Assembly: GCA_902493145.1 (NCBI GenBank)
Contig: CABUOA010000008.1
Span: 13,203 to 77,202, forward strand
Direction of reading: 5' to 3'
Length of the DNA: 64,000 bases
Source of the DNA: an uncultured Collinsella sp.
GTDB lineage: Bacteria > Actinomycetota > Coriobacteriia > Coriobacteriales > Coriobacteriaceae
The notes under the pieces were generated by a model, which saw only the letters and a list, made by a program, of their open reading frames with translations, ran no database searches and was not told the DNA's origin. Below, in pieces: positions 8,821 through 18,335 of the stretch. The position numbers and the translations under genes were made by a program. Each line of letters opens with the position of its first letter. Position 1 is the first letter of the stretch.

Positions 8821-10074
8821 ATGGCGCAGGAACACGATCTGTTTGATGACATTATCGAGATCAGCAAGGGTTTCGACTTTCTTAAAAACCCGCTTGGCGG
8901 TGTGACCGATGCGCTCGATCCGTCGGCGCCGCAGTGGAATCCTGCTGACTACAAGGAGCGTCCGCGCGGCAACACCATTCCGTGCTTGACCTGCAAAAAC
9001 GAAAAGAGTGGCTGCACCGCGTGCATGGACGTGTGCCCGGTCAACGCCATCGAGGTCGAGGAAGATGCCATCGAGATCCTCGATTCCTGTCGCAAGTGTG
9101 GCCTGTGCGCCGCTGCCTGTCCGACTGAGGCGATCATCTCGCCGCGCCTGGCGCCCAAAAACCTGTATGACGACATTGTCTCGGCGGCTACAAGTCACGA
9201 GACCGCCTACGTTACCTGCACGCGCGCCCTTAAGCGCATGCCGCGCGAGAACGAGGTCGTCGTTGCCTGCGTGGGCGATATTACAGCCGAGACCTGGTTC
9301 TCGGTGCTGGCCGACTATCCCAACGTGAGTGTGTATCTGCCGCTGGGCGTGTGCGATAAATGCCGCAACACCGGTGGCGAGGACATGCTGGGCGAGGCGA
9401 TTGCGAAGGCCGAGGAGTGGGCCGGCACGGGTATGGGCCTGGAGGTCGACCCCAAGAGCCTCAAATGCCATAAGCGCCGCGAGTACGAGCGCAAGGAATG
9501 CATGGAAAAGATCGCCCGTACCACGGGCCTGACCGTGACCAAACTCAATCCGGCGACGGCGGCACTGGCTTCGGTGACGCAGAAGCTCAAAGCCCATCGC
9601 CATCAGATCACCCAGCTGGAGCGCACGCTCAACACCATGTGCGGCACCACGACGACCAAGCGTCGCCGTTCGCTCACCCATGGGCGCCAGCTGGTGCTCT
9701 CGACGCTGCAAAACCACCCCGAGCTTGCCCAGAACATGCAGGTGAGCACGCCGGAGTGCGATTTTGACAAGTGCACGTCGTGCGGCGAGTGCGTTAACGC
9801 GTGTCCCACGTCCGCCTGCGATTTGGTGGGAAGCGGTCGCTTTGCACTGGAGTCCACGTATTGTTTGGGTTGCGGAGCCTGCGTCAAGGTTTGTCCCGAA
9901 CATGCGCTCAAGCTGGTCGAACACGATGCGTCCAATCTGGTCGTCGTCGATCCCGAGGCCGAGGAAAAGGCCGCCCAGAAGGCGAAGGCTCACGAGGAGG
10001 CCGAGAAGGTCAAGGCCGAGGCAAAGGCCAAGCTCGATAAGATGCTCGATCAGGTGGAAAAGCTCGCAGACTAG
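8821..10074 (+). CDS. Four-cluster 4Fe-4S ferredoxin-type protein with a Lys/Glu-rich tail
   Basis: A 417-residue iron-sulfur protein. Cys motifs for two 4Fe-4S clusters lie near the N-terminus (CTACMDVCP and CRKCGLCAAACP) and two more near the C-terminus (CTSCGECVNACP and CLGCGACVKVCP), separated by about 200 residues that include further Cys (CDKC). The last 45 residues are a charged Ala/Lys/Glu helix (AHEEAEKVKAEAKAKLDKM) likely to form a coiled coil. No signal peptide is seen, so it should act in the cytoplasm as an electron carrier or redox enzyme subunit; partners are not evident. The ATG at 8821 follows AGGGAGGGG. A longer in-frame start lacks a ribosome site. Confidence 0.75.
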   Translation: MAQEHDLFDDIIEISKGFDFLKNPLGGVTDALDPSAPQWNPADYKERPRGNTIPCLTCKNEKSGCTACMDVCPVNAIEVEEDAIEILDSCRKCGLCAAACPTEAIISPRLAPKNLYDDIVSAATSHETAYVTCTRALKRMPRENEVVVACVGDITAETWFSVLADYPNVSVYLPLGVCDKCRNTGGEDMLGEAIAKAEEWAGTGMGLEVDPKSLKCHKRREYERKECMEKIARTTGLTVTKLNPATAALASVTQKLKAHRHQITQLERTLNTMCGTTTTKRRRSLTHGRQLVLSTLQNHPELAQNMQVSTPECDFDKCTSCGECVNACPTSACDLVGSGRFALESTYCLGCGACVKVCPEHALKLVEHDASNLVVVDPEAEEKAAQKAKAHEEAEKVKAEAKAKLDKMLDQVEKLAD

Positions 10075-10121
10075 TCAGCGACCCCTATCTCTGCTTCATT
10101 TGCGCCGCCGTGGCGTCCGGG

Positions 10122-10151
10122 TTCGCCTGGATGCTGCGGCGGCGCTATACT
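10122..10151 (+). promoter_or_regulatory. Possible promoter of ychF
   Basis: TTCGCC at 10122-10127 and TATACT at 10146-10151 are 18 bases apart and end 37 bases before the ychF start. The -10 is good and the -35 weak. Confidence 0.4.
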
Positions 10152-10188
10152 TATGCAGTTTGAAGTACCTGTATCAAAAGGAGCTGTC

Positions 10189-11265
<1,077 letters not shown>

Positions 11266-11276
11266 GGACGACGCAT

Positions 11277-11660
11277 ATGTTTAAATATGGCAAAAAAGCT
11301 GGCTACATGGGTATTGCGTTGCTCGTACTTGCGGTGATTCCGCTGGTGGTTGCAGCGTGTGTTATCCCCAACATTGGTCCCGAGGTGGCAACGAAGTTTA
11401 ACGCGGCCGGTGAGGTGACGCGCTGGGGCAAGAGCTACGAGCTGCTGGCACTGCCGGTGCTCAACCTGCTGCTGAGCGTGGCGACGTACTTTACGGCAGG
11501 ACGTCAGGCTAAAAACAATGATGACTCCGCCGCCATGGCGCGCATCGTGTGCGAGCGCTACCTGCGAAACGGCTGCATCACGGGTGTGTTCCTCAACGTA
11601 ATCAACGTCTACTTTATGTACTCGGCTATTACCGGAACAGGCTTTGGCTTTGGTTTCTAG
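11277..11660 (+). CDS. Small membrane protein with a DUF1648-like segment
   Basis: A 127-residue protein with three predicted membrane helices (about 9-30, 56-75 and 98-118). Between the first and second lies IGPEVATKFNAAGEVTRWG, which resembles the conserved loop of DUF1648/SdpI-like proteins, where a loop of this form follows the first helix. That family includes immunity and growth-related membrane proteins, but the role here is unknown. The ATG follows AAGGACG, and the gene lies 11 bases after ychF. Confidence 0.6.
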   Translation: MFKYGKKAGYMGIALLVLAVIPLVVAACVIPNIGPEVATKFNAAGEVTRWGKSYELLALPVLNLLLSVATYFTAGRQAKNNDDSAAMARIVCERYLRNGCITGVFLNVINVYFMYSAITGTGFGFGF

Positions 11661-11669
11661 CCTGTCCTT

Positions 11670-12059
11670 TTAGGCAACGAGCCTGCACGCATATTCAATG
11701 GCTGCTGCGAGGCCGCCGCTCGATCGTGGTTTAAAGACCATGTCGGCGGCGGCCTCGTTTTCGTATCCGGCGCCGCGAAGGGCGAGCGCGATACCGGCTT
11801 CTAAAAGGAGCGGCAGGCCGCGTTGGCTGGTTGCGATTACGGCAGCCTGATTGAGCGAGCAGCTGTGCGCTTGGCATTGGATGGCAAGTTCGCCTTGCGC
11901 CGGGCAAGGGACCAGAACGGCGGCGACGCGACTTGATAGTAATGCAAATGCTGTGCGCTCATCGGGCGAAAGGCATTCGGCTTCAACGACGACGAGCTTG
12001 GGCGGTGCGCTGTTTGTGCGAAGCGTGGCTCGGTACATGCGGACCGAAGAACCCGACAT
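11670..12059 (-). CDS. Hypothetical protein divergent from an XRE regulator
   Basis: A 129-residue protein, mostly Ala/Leu-rich helices, with several Cys (VPCPAQGELAIQCQAHSCSL) and no recognised domain. The ATG at 12059 (MSGSSVRMYRAT) is preferred over an in-frame ATG at 12083 because CAGGAG lies 6 bases upstream, and because the longer start would fall within the 12082-12107 operator. It is transcribed away from the small regulator gene, with the palindrome between them, so it is the probable target of that regulator. Function unknown. Confidence 0.65.
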   Translation of the reverse strand: MSGSSVRMYRATLRTNSAPPKLVVVEAECLSPDERTAFALLSSRVAAVLVPCPAQGELAIQCQAHSCSLNQAAVIATSQRGLPLLLEAGIALALRGAGYENEAAADMVFKPRSSGGLAAAIEYACRLVA

Positions 12060-12081
12060 AGAAAACTCCTGTGTATTCGGC

Positions 12082-12107
12082 AAAACGTAAACTATAGTTT
12101 ACGTTTT
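12082..12107. promoter_or_regulatory. Perfect 26-bp palindromic operator
   Basis: AAAACGTAAACTA is followed directly by its reverse complement TAGTTTACGTTTT. It lies between divergent start codons at 12059 and 12136, where it would overlap promoters for both genes. Such a site fits binding by a homodimeric helix-turn-helix protein, most simply the XRE protein encoded at 12136. Confidence 0.7.
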
Positions 12108-12135
12108 TGTTCAGCTCCATTTCAAACTCGGCTGC

Positions 12136-12354
12136 ATGGACGAACGTGCGAAACAGATTCTTGGCAGGCGGGTCGAAGAGACACGCAGGGACCTTGGTAT
12201 CTCCAAGGTTGATTTTTGTGTGGCGACAGGAATCAGCCGACCCTACCTCGACCGAATCGAAGATGGGACGGCAAATTTCACGCTCAAGGTTCTATTTAAG
12301 ATCGCGCCCGCACTCGGCATGACGGTGTCAGAGCTTCTCGAGGGGATCGAATAG
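12136..12354 (+). CDS. Small XRE-family helix-turn-helix regulator
   Basis: A 72-residue protein that is almost entirely an HTH_3 domain: LGISKVDFCVATGISRPYLDRIEDG covers the two DNA-binding helices (the motif is quoted in part by position: about residues 19-45). It has no separate sensor domain. The gene starts 28 bases from the perfect 26-bp palindrome at 12082-12107 and is divergent from the gene at 11670-12059, a usual arrangement for an autoregulated repressor. The stop is followed 22 bases later by the end of the convergent asparaginase gene. What signal it senses is not visible. Confidence 0.8.
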   Translation: MDERAKQILGRRVEETRRDLGISKVDFCVATGISRPYLDRIEDGTANFTLKVLFKIAPALGMTVSELLEGIE

Positions 12355-12376
12355 GGGATACCCGTCGACAACTGAA

Positions 12377-13390
12377 TTACGCCATCGGGATGCGGTCGTG
12401 GTTGACTTGGCTGTAGAACAGGCGCTGGATCTCGGCGGCATCGCGTGACTGGCCGAGTGCCCACATGGTTTTGGCCACGAGTGTCTCGGTGGTCATATCA
12501 TCGCCGCGCAAAATACCCGGATGGTCGGCGTAAGCACGGCCGACCTCATAAACACCCAGGTCAAGGCCCTCTTCGGGGACCTGTGTGGTCATAACGACGG
12601 TGCGGCCCGAATCGACCCAGCGGAAAATTGCCTCTTGGAACGATTCGCCCGATTCACCAAACTCGGGGATACCGCCAATGCCAAAGGTCTCCAGAATCAC
12701 GGCGTCGTAGCTATCGGCAAGGGCGTCGAGGATGCCCGGGTTTACGCCGGGCGTAAGCTTGAGTACAAATACGCGCGGGTCGATGCTGTCGTAGAAGCGC
12801 ACCGGGTTTTCGCCCTGATGCGTGCCGTGAAGCCCGTTGCGCACGATGCGGTCGTTGCGGATATAGGCGATGGGCGGATAGTTGACGCTAATGAACGCGT
12901 TAAAGCTCATAGTGCGCTGTTTGCGGGCGCGCGTGCCGGCAATGGCGACGCCGCCAAACACGATCGAGACGTCGTGCGAATGCTCGTCGAGCGCATAGAG
13001 CAGGCTCTGGTACAGGTTGAGCTTGGCATCGGTAAAGGGATTGCCCATGGGCTTTTGCGAGCCGGTGAGTACGATGGGCTTGGGGCTGTCCTGAATCAGA
13101 TAGGAAAGCGCCGCCGCTGTGTAGCTCATGGTGTCCGTGCCGTGCAGGATCACAAAGCCGTCGTGGTCGGCATAGCCTTCGACGATGACGTCGCGGATAC
13201 GCATCCAGTCACTGGGGCGCATATTGGTGCTGTCGATGTTCATGGGCTGCACCACGTCGAGCTCGCAGAGGCCCGAGATCTCGGGGACGCTCTGGGCGAG
13301 CTCCTCACCGGTCAGGGCGGGGGAGAGGCCGTTGCCGTCCTCGGTCGATGCGATGGTGCCGCCCGTGGCGATGAGAAGGATGCGCTTCAT
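12377..13390 (-). CDS. ansA: L-asparaginase, type I-like
   Basis: A 337-residue cytoplasmic asparaginase that hydrolyses Asn to Asp and ammonia. Both signatures are intact: TGGTIAST near the N-terminus (first catalytic Thr) and LHGTDTMSYTAAALSYL (second Thr and Asp), followed by VLTGSQKP. There is no signal peptide, which favours the type I class. The ATG at 13390 starts MKRILLIATGGT directly before the fold; the open frame extends 24 codons upstream but lacks a ribosome site. It is convergent with the XRE gene and divergent from guaA. Confidence 0.9.
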   Translation of the reverse strand: MKRILLIATGGTIASTEDGNGLSPALTGEELAQSVPEISGLCELDVVQPMNIDSTNMRPSDWMRIRDVIVEGYADHDGFVILHGTDTMSYTAAALSYLIQDSPKPIVLTGSQKPMGNPFTDAKLNLYQSLLYALDEHSHDVSIVFGGVAIAGTRARKQRTMSFNAFISVNYPPIAYIRNDRIVRNGLHGTHQGENPVRFYDSIDPRVFVLKLTPGVNPGILDALADSYDAVILETFGIGGIPEFGESGESFQEAIFRWVDSGRTVVMTTQVPEEGLDLGVYEVGRAYADHPGILRGDDMTTETLVAKTMWALGQSRDAAEIQRLFYSQVNHDRIPMA

Positions 13391-13657
13391 GCTGGTATTC
13401 CTATCGTATTTGCCGCCGCAAAGGCGGAGTCGTTCGGCAGTATTGTGGCACAGGGCGTCCAATGTTCAAACGTATTACATCATCTGTAACGTTTGGTAAC
13501 ACTTCAATCGCCGTCAAATAGGGCCCCGGTCGTGCGTTTGCCGTGCGCTGATGGCTGCGAGGGACGAGAAACCCCATATAACGTGTACACTATGAAAGTT
13601 ATTTTCGTTCATTCACGCGGGTGGGCACCGGCTCCCCGCCAACAAGAGGGGGAAACC

Positions 13658-15256
13658 ATGGATCAAAAGGCTTCCGCAAAGGTCCTCGTACTCGACTTTG
13701 GTGCGCAGTACGGTCAGCTCATTGCCCGTCGCGTCCGCGACCTCAACGTGTATTCCGAGATCGTTCCCTGCGACATCTCGGCCGATGAGATTCGCGAGAT
13801 GAACGCCTCCGCGCTCATCCTTTCTGGCGGCCCGGCCTCCGTGTACGCCGAGGACGCTCCGTCCATCGATCCCGCCATCTTCGACCTGGGCCTTCCCGTC
13901 CTTGGCTTTTGCTACGGCCATCAGATCACGGCCGTGACGCTCGGCGGCAAGGTCGGCCATTCCGAGGTGGGCGAGTACGGCCGCGCCACCATCACGCGCA
14001 CGGCCGGCGCCAAGCTCTTTAACTCCACGCCTATGGAGCAGACCGTGTGGATGAGCCATCGCGACGCCGTTTCCGAGGTGCCCGAGGGCTTTACCGTTAC
14101 CGCCAGCACCGACGTGTGCCCGGTTGCCGCCATGGAGTGCGTCGAGCGCAAGATTTTCACCACGCAGTTCCACCCCGAGGTCAAGCACTCCGAGTACGGT
14201 CAGCAGCTGCTGAGCAACTTCCTGTTTGAGATCTGCGGCCTGGAGCCCAACTGGAGCATGGACAACCTGGTCGAGACCATGACGGCAGACTTCCGCGAGA
14301 AGGTCGGCGACGACCGCGTGATCCTGGCCCTGTCCGGCGGCGTCGACTCCTCTGTCGTGGCCGCTCTGGGCGCTCGCGCCGTAGGCAAGCAGATGACCTG
14401 TGTGTTCATCAACCACGGCCTGCTGCGTAAGGGCGAGCCCGAGCAGGTGGAGGAGGTCTTCACCAAGCAGTTCGATGTCGACTTTATCCACGTCCACGCC
14501 GAGGACCGTTATGCCGAGCTTCTGGCCGGCGTGACCGAGCCCGAGGAGAAGCGCCGCATCATCGGCACGCAGTTCTGGAAAGAGTTCTTCGCGGTTGCTC
14601 AGCAGCTCGAGACCGATGGCAAGCCGGTCAAGTACCTGGCTCAGGGCACCATCTACCCCGACATCATCGAGTCTGGCGCTCGCAAGACGGGCGGCAAGAC
14701 GGCCACCATCAAGAGCCACCACAACCTGATCCCGTTCCCCGAGGGCGTGCACTTCGACCTCATTGAGCCGCTTGATCACTTCTTTAAGGACGAGGTCCGC
14801 GCGCTTGGTCTGGCACTGGGCCTGCCGGGTCGCATCGTGTTCCGCCAGCCTTTCCCGGGCCCGGGTCTGGCCATCCGCATCATCGGTGCGGTCGACAAGG
14901 AGAAGCTCGAGATCCTCAAGAACGCCGACGCTATCGTGCGCGAGGAGCTCGATGTCTACAACCAGCGTCTGTTTGAGCAGACCGGCGAGCGCAACTCCGA
15001 GCACAGCTGCTGGCAGTATTTCGCGGTCCTGCCCGACATTAAGTCCGTTGGCGTTATGGGCGACGAGCGCACCTATCAGCGCCCGATCATCCTGCGCGCC
15101 GTCGAGTCCAGCGATGCCATGACCGCCGACTGGGCCAAGCTGCCCTACGACGTGCTGGCCCGCATTTCCGGCCGCATCGTTGCCGAGGTCCCCGGCGCCA
15201 ACCGTGTGTGCTACGACATCACGTCCAAGCCGCCCGCGACGATTGAGTGGGAATAG
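13658..15256 (+). CDS. guaA: GMP synthase (glutamine-hydrolysing), full length
   Basis: A 532-residue enzyme that converts XMP, ATP and glutamine to GMP in purine synthesis. The class I amidotransferase domain has Cys85 in GFCYGHQI and a His-x-Glu in TQFHPEVKHS. The ATP pyrophosphatase domain has SGGVDSSV, and the C-terminal dimerisation domain ends in TSKPPATIEWE as is typical. The ATG at 13658 follows AAGAGGGGG; longer in-frame starts would add residues with no family counterpart. Codon use is strongly biased. A second, amidotransferase-less GMP synthetase lies at 38062-39042. A terminator follows. Confidence 0.95.
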   Translation: MDQKASAKVLVLDFGAQYGQLIARRVRDLNVYSEIVPCDISADEIREMNASALILSGGPASVYAEDAPSIDPAIFDLGLPVLGFCYGHQITAVTLGGKVGHSEVGEYGRATITRTAGAKLFNSTPMEQTVWMSHRDAVSEVPEGFTVTASTDVCPVAAMECVERKIFTTQFHPEVKHSEYGQQLLSNFLFEICGLEPNWSMDNLVETMTADFREKVGDDRVILALSGGVDSSVVAALGARAVGKQMTCVFINHGLLRKGEPEQVEEVFTKQFDVDFIHVHAEDRYAELLAGVTEPEEKRRIIGTQFWKEFFAVAQQLETDGKPVKYLAQGTIYPDIIESGARKTGGKTATIKSHHNLIPFPEGVHFDLIEPLDHFFKDEVRALGLALGLPGRIVFRQPFPGPGLAIRIIGAVDKEKLEILKNADAIVREELDVYNQRLFEQTGERNSEHSCWQYFAVLPDIKSVGVMGDERTYQRPIILRAVESSDAMTADWAKLPYDVLARISGRIVAEVPGANRVCYDITSKPPATIEWE

Positions 15257-15357
15257 CGGGAACTGTGTTCTGAACTCGCGTTTTAGTACTGCCGAGTATC
15301 GTCTGATGCTGTTTTGACATCGCCGCAAAGCAAAGACACCAGCGAAATAACGGGAAT

Positions 15358-15391
15358 AAAGGCCTCCGAACCCTCTGGTTCGGAGGCCTTT
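15358..15391. terminator. Terminator between guaA and the MerR gene
   Basis: AAAGGCCTCCGAACC pairs perfectly with GGTTCGGAGGCCTTT around CTCT and is flanked by A- and T-runs. It can stop transcription from both convergent genes. Confidence 0.85.
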
Positions 15392-15450
15392 TCCTTGCAT
15401 TCCTACCCGAAAACGACTCCTCGTCGAAGCCCTCCGAGCATCGGGCGGCA

Positions 15451-15891
15451 CTATCGGGCGTGGGCGTTCTCGTAGGCCTCTTTAATCTCTGCCGGCAAAC
15501 CGTCGGGAATCATGGCCCTCAGCTCGGCCTCGTCTTCGCCTTGATTCAGCTGCCCGTAGAACCAACATTTGTACTTCAACATATCCAGCGCACGGTTCAT
15601 GTTTGCGATCTCCGACTCCATGTGGGCCCTTTGCTCCTCGAACATGGCCTTGCGTTTGGGGTATGTTGAGGGACCCTCCGCGCACCATTCCATGAACAGC
15701 CGGATGTCCTTGATCTCCATCCCCGCCTTCTTCAGGCATTCGATGACCCGAAGCGCCTCGAGCTCCGCATCGCCGAACCGGCGAATGCCGGACGCCCGCT
15801 CCAGCCCCGGGAACAATCCCTGCTTGTCGTAATATCGCAGCGTTGAAGCAGGCAAGCCGAACATCTCCGACACCTGTCCGATTGTGTACAT
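15451..15891 (-). CDS. MerR-family transcriptional regulator
   Basis: A 146-residue regulator. The N-terminal winged helix is classical (MYTIGQVSEMFGLPASTLRYYD, residues 1-22, then GLERASGIRRFGDAELEAL), followed by a long dimerisation helix (about 80-115) and a short C-terminal tail. This looks like the YfmP/TipAN-type branch that lacks a metal-binding Cys cluster, so the signal is probably an organic molecule or redox change. It diverges from three genes at 15996-18335, and the region between holds a classic MerR dyad inside a promoter spacer, so it probably controls that operon and possibly itself. Confidence 0.9.
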   Translation of the reverse strand: MYTIGQVSEMFGLPASTLRYYDKQGLFPGLERASGIRRFGDAELEALRVIECLKKAGMEIKDIRLFMEWCAEGPSTYPKRKAMFEEQRAHMESEIANMNRALDMLKYKCWFYGQLNQGEDEAELRAMIPDGLPAEIKEAYENAHAR

Positions 15892-15922
15892 GGCTCCTCC
15901 GAATAAATCTCAAATTCATTCC

Positions 15923-15953
15923 TTGACCTAAAGTCAGGTTTAGGTATTACCTT
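15923..15953 (+). promoter_or_regulatory. MerR-type promoter with operator dyad in the spacer
   Basis: A -35 TTGACC at 15923-15928 is followed by the inverted repeat ACCTAAA (15926-15932) and TTTAGGT (15939-15945). A -10 such as TACCTT falls about 19 bases after the -35, the lengthened spacing typical of promoters activated by MerR proteins through DNA twisting. It faces the plus-strand operon starting at 15996. Confidence 0.7.
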
Positions 15954-15995
15954 CATTCTCGTCAATAAAACAGAGAACGCAAGGGATGTTTCGTA

Positions 15996-16535
15996 ATGAG
16001 CAAAGAGGTTTTGATAGTTTCTTCCAGTCCACGAAAGAACGGCAATTCCGAGACGTTGGCGGATGCTTTCGCCAAAGGTGCGCAAGAAGCGGGCCACAGC
16101 GTGGAGACCGTGCACCTGCGCGAGAAGCAGCTCGGCTTCTGCAGGGGCTGCCTTGCCTGCCTAAAGCTGGGTCACTGCGTTATCCAAGACGATGCCGTGG
16201 AAATTGCCGCCAAGATGCACGACGCCGATGTTCTGGTGTTCGCAACGCCCGTCTACTACTACAGCGTCTGTGGCCAGCTCAAGACCATGCTCGACCGCGC
16301 CAACCCGCTATTTGGCTCCGATTATGCATTCAGCGAGGCGTATCTATTGGCAACGGCGGCGGAGGACGGGCGCTCAACCTTCGACGGCGCGAAAAAGGCA
16401 GTGCAGGGATGGGTTGACTGTTTCTCCCGTTGCACGCTTGTTGGTACGGTTTTCGCCGGCGGCGTAAACGGCGTGGGCGATATCGCCGGGCATCCTGCTC
16501 TGGAGCAGGCGCGGCGAATGGGCATGAGAGTCTAG
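15996..16535 (+). CDS. Flavodoxin-like NAD(P)H-dependent FMN reductase family protein
   Basis: A 179-residue flavoprotein of the NADPH-dependent FMN reductase/iron-sulfur flavoprotein superfamily. The FMN phosphate loop SSPRKNGNSETLADAF is clear, as are FATPVYYYSVCGQLKTMLDR, which contacts the isoalloxazine ring, and a Cys pair GCLACLKLGHC that in relatives can hold a cluster or take part in redox. It is the first gene of the MerR-controlled operon. It probably transfers electrons to a quinone, nitro or azo compound, or keeps a partner enzyme reduced; the substrate cannot be read. A related protein is encoded at 24295. Confidence 0.85.
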   Translation: MSKEVLIVSSSPRKNGNSETLADAFAKGAQEAGHSVETVHLREKQLGFCRGCLACLKLGHCVIQDDAVEIAAKMHDADVLVFATPVYYYSVCGQLKTMLDRANPLFGSDYAFSEAYLLATAAEDGRSTFDGAKKAVQGWVDCFSRCTLVGTVFAGGVNGVGDIAGHPALEQARRMGMRV

Positions 16536-16596
16536 ACGCGGCTTAGCTGCACGGAAGCAGTTTTGCACTCAAAACCATCGACAGGAGGAATCAAAC

Positions 16597-17361
16597 ATGA
16601 CGATTAAGCAGACGGCGGGCAGAGATGCCCTGGGGGACTTTGCCCCCAAATTTGCACAGCTCAATGACGATGTGCTGTTCGGCGAGGTGTGGAGCCGAGA
16701 AGACGGGCTTTCCCTTCGAGACCGCAGCGTAGTGACGGTGGTTGCCTTGATGGCACAGGGGCTGACGGACTCTTCGTTCCAATACCATCTGATGTCCGCA
16801 AAGAACAATGGCGTGACCAGGACGGAGATAGCGGAAATCCTTACGCATGCGGCGTTTTACGCGGGATGGCCCAAGGCGTGGGCGGCCTTTCGTATGGCGA
16901 AGGAGGTCTGGGCGGATGACGACGCCGCCGACGCAAGAACCAAGCATCAAAACGAGATGGCCTTTCCCATCGGTGCCCCCAACGACGCATTTGCGAAGTA
17001 CTTTATCGGGCAAAGCTACCTCGCGCCCCTTTCCACCGAGCAGGTCGGCGTCTACAACGTGACGTTCGAGCCCGGCTGCCGCAACAACTGGCACGTCCAT
17101 CACGCCAAAAGCGGTGGCGGACAGATTCTCGTCTGCGTGGCTGGTCGAGGGTTTTACCAGGAATGGGGTAAACCGGCACAGGAGCTGTGCCCTGGCGACG
17201 TGGTTAACATCGCCCCGGGTGTGAAACATTGGCACGGCGCGGCGCCCGATAGCTGGTTTTCTCATCTCGCGGTGGAGGTCCCGGGCGAGGAGGCCTCCAA
17301 CGAGTGGTTGGAGCCCGTGGACGACGAGCAATACCTTAAAGCGTCTGACAAGAAGGCTTAA
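16597..17361 (+). CDS. Carboxymuconolactone decarboxylase-like/cupin fusion protein
   Basis: A 254-residue two-domain protein. Residues 1-115 resemble the AhpD/carboxymuconolactone decarboxylase fold (LRDRSVVTVVALMAQG, then EIAEILTHAAFYAGWPKAW), and residues 140-240 form a cupin with metal-binding HVHH and a second His in GVKHWHGAA. The AhpD-type CxxC is absent, so peroxidase function is unlikely. Such fusions are often found with flavin reductases and hydrolases in detoxification clusters. The start follows AGGAGG. The hydrolase gene begins 2 bases after the stop, so they are translationally coupled. The reaction is unknown. Confidence 0.8.
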   Translation: MTIKQTAGRDALGDFAPKFAQLNDDVLFGEVWSREDGLSLRDRSVVTVVALMAQGLTDSSFQYHLMSAKNNGVTRTEIAEILTHAAFYAGWPKAWAAFRMAKEVWADDDAADARTKHQNEMAFPIGAPNDAFAKYFIGQSYLAPLSTEQVGVYNVTFEPGCRNNWHVHHAKSGGGQILVCVAGRGFYQEWGKPAQELCPGDVVNIAPGVKHWHGAAPDSWFSHLAVEVPGEEASNEWLEPVDDEQYLKASDKKA

Positions 17362-17363
17362 GC

Positions 17364-18335
17364 ATGGAGCAGTTGAATCTGACGCAAGAGTGGGACAAGG
17401 TGTTCCCCAAAAGCGGCAAGGTCGAGCACAGCAAGGTGACCTTCCACAATCGATACGGCATCACGCTGGCGGCCGATGCCTACGTGCCGAAGAATGCGGA
17501 AGACAAACTGCCCGCCATCGCCATTAGCGGCCCGTTTGGCGCGGTGAAGGAGCAGTCATCCGGTCTGTACGCGCAGAAAATGGCGGAGCTGGGCTTTTTC
17601 GCAATTGCCTTTGACCCGTCCTATACCGGCGAGAGCGGCGGCACGCCCCGCTATGTAGCATCGCCGGACATCAACACCGAGGACTTCTGCGCAGCGGTGG
17701 ATTTCCTCTCTGTGCAGGAAAGTGTTGACCCGGAGCGTATCGGCATCATCGGTATCTGCGGTTGGGGCGGCATGGCAGTCAATGCGGCGGCCATCGACAC
17801 CCGTATCAAAGCTACCGCGGCTATGACCATGTACGATATGACTCGCGTGACCGCAAACGGCTATTTTGACGTCGAGGATTCCGAGCAGGCACGCTTTGAG
17901 AAGCGAAGAGCACTGAACGCGCAGCGCACCGAAGACTATAAAAACGGCAGCTACTCGCTTGCGGGCGGCGTAGTCGATCCGCTGCCGGAGGACGCGCCGC
18001 AGTTCGTGAAGGACTATTTCGCCTACTACAAGACTCCGCGTGGTTACCATCCCCGCAGCCTGAACTCCAACGGTGGTTGGAATGTGACGTCCTCGCTGTC
18101 GTTCCTGAATATGCCGATTTTGCAGTACGCCGGTGAGATTCGCTCTGCCGTGTTGCTAGTGCACGGCGAGAAGGCTCACTCCCGTTATTTCAGCGAAACC
18201 GCGTACAGCAAGCTGACCGGAGACAATAAGGAGCTGCTCATTATCCCCGGTGCCAGCCACACCGACCTCTACGATCAGATGGACGTCATTCCGTTTGAAA
18301 AGCTGAAGGAATTCTTTGAGGAATATCTGAAATAA
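17364..18335 (+). CDS. Alpha/beta hydrolase with a Cys nucleophile (dienelactone hydrolase-like)
   Basis: A 323-residue alpha/beta hydrolase. The nucleophile elbow reads GICGWGG with Cys132 in the place usually held by Ser, as in dienelactone hydrolases; the general base is probably His299 in GASHTDLY. An N-terminal segment SGPFGAVKEQSSGLYAQKMA resembles the YcjY group of stand-alone hydrolases. Likely reaction: opening of a lactone or cleavage of an activated ester in the cytoplasm. It is the last gene of the MerR operon and starts 2 bases after the cupin gene. The real substrate is not known. Confidence 0.8.
   Translation: MEQLNLTQEWDKVFPKSGKVEHSKVTFHNRYGITLAADAYVPKNAEDKLPAIAISGPFGAVKEQSSGLYAQKMAELGFFAIAFDPSYTGESGGTPRYVASPDINTEDFCAAVDFLSVQESVDPERIGIIGICGWGGMAVNAAAIDTRIKATAAMTMYDMTRVTANGYFDVEDSEQARFEKRRALNAQRTEDYKNGSYSLAGGVVDPLPEDAPQFVKDYFAYYKTPRGYHPRSLNSNGGWNVTSSLSFLNMPILQYAGEIRSAVLLVHGEKAHSRYFSETAYSKLTGDNKELLIIPGASHTDLYDQMDVIPFEKLKEFFEEYLK

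Noticed and set aside
13463..13657. Purine riboswitch before guaA
   Set aside because: No conserved purine aptamer junction sequences were found on reading the leader.
13613..15451. A 612-codon minus-strand frame
   Set aside because: It is antisense to guaA and has a low-complexity Leu/Gly/Asp composition typical of shadow frames.
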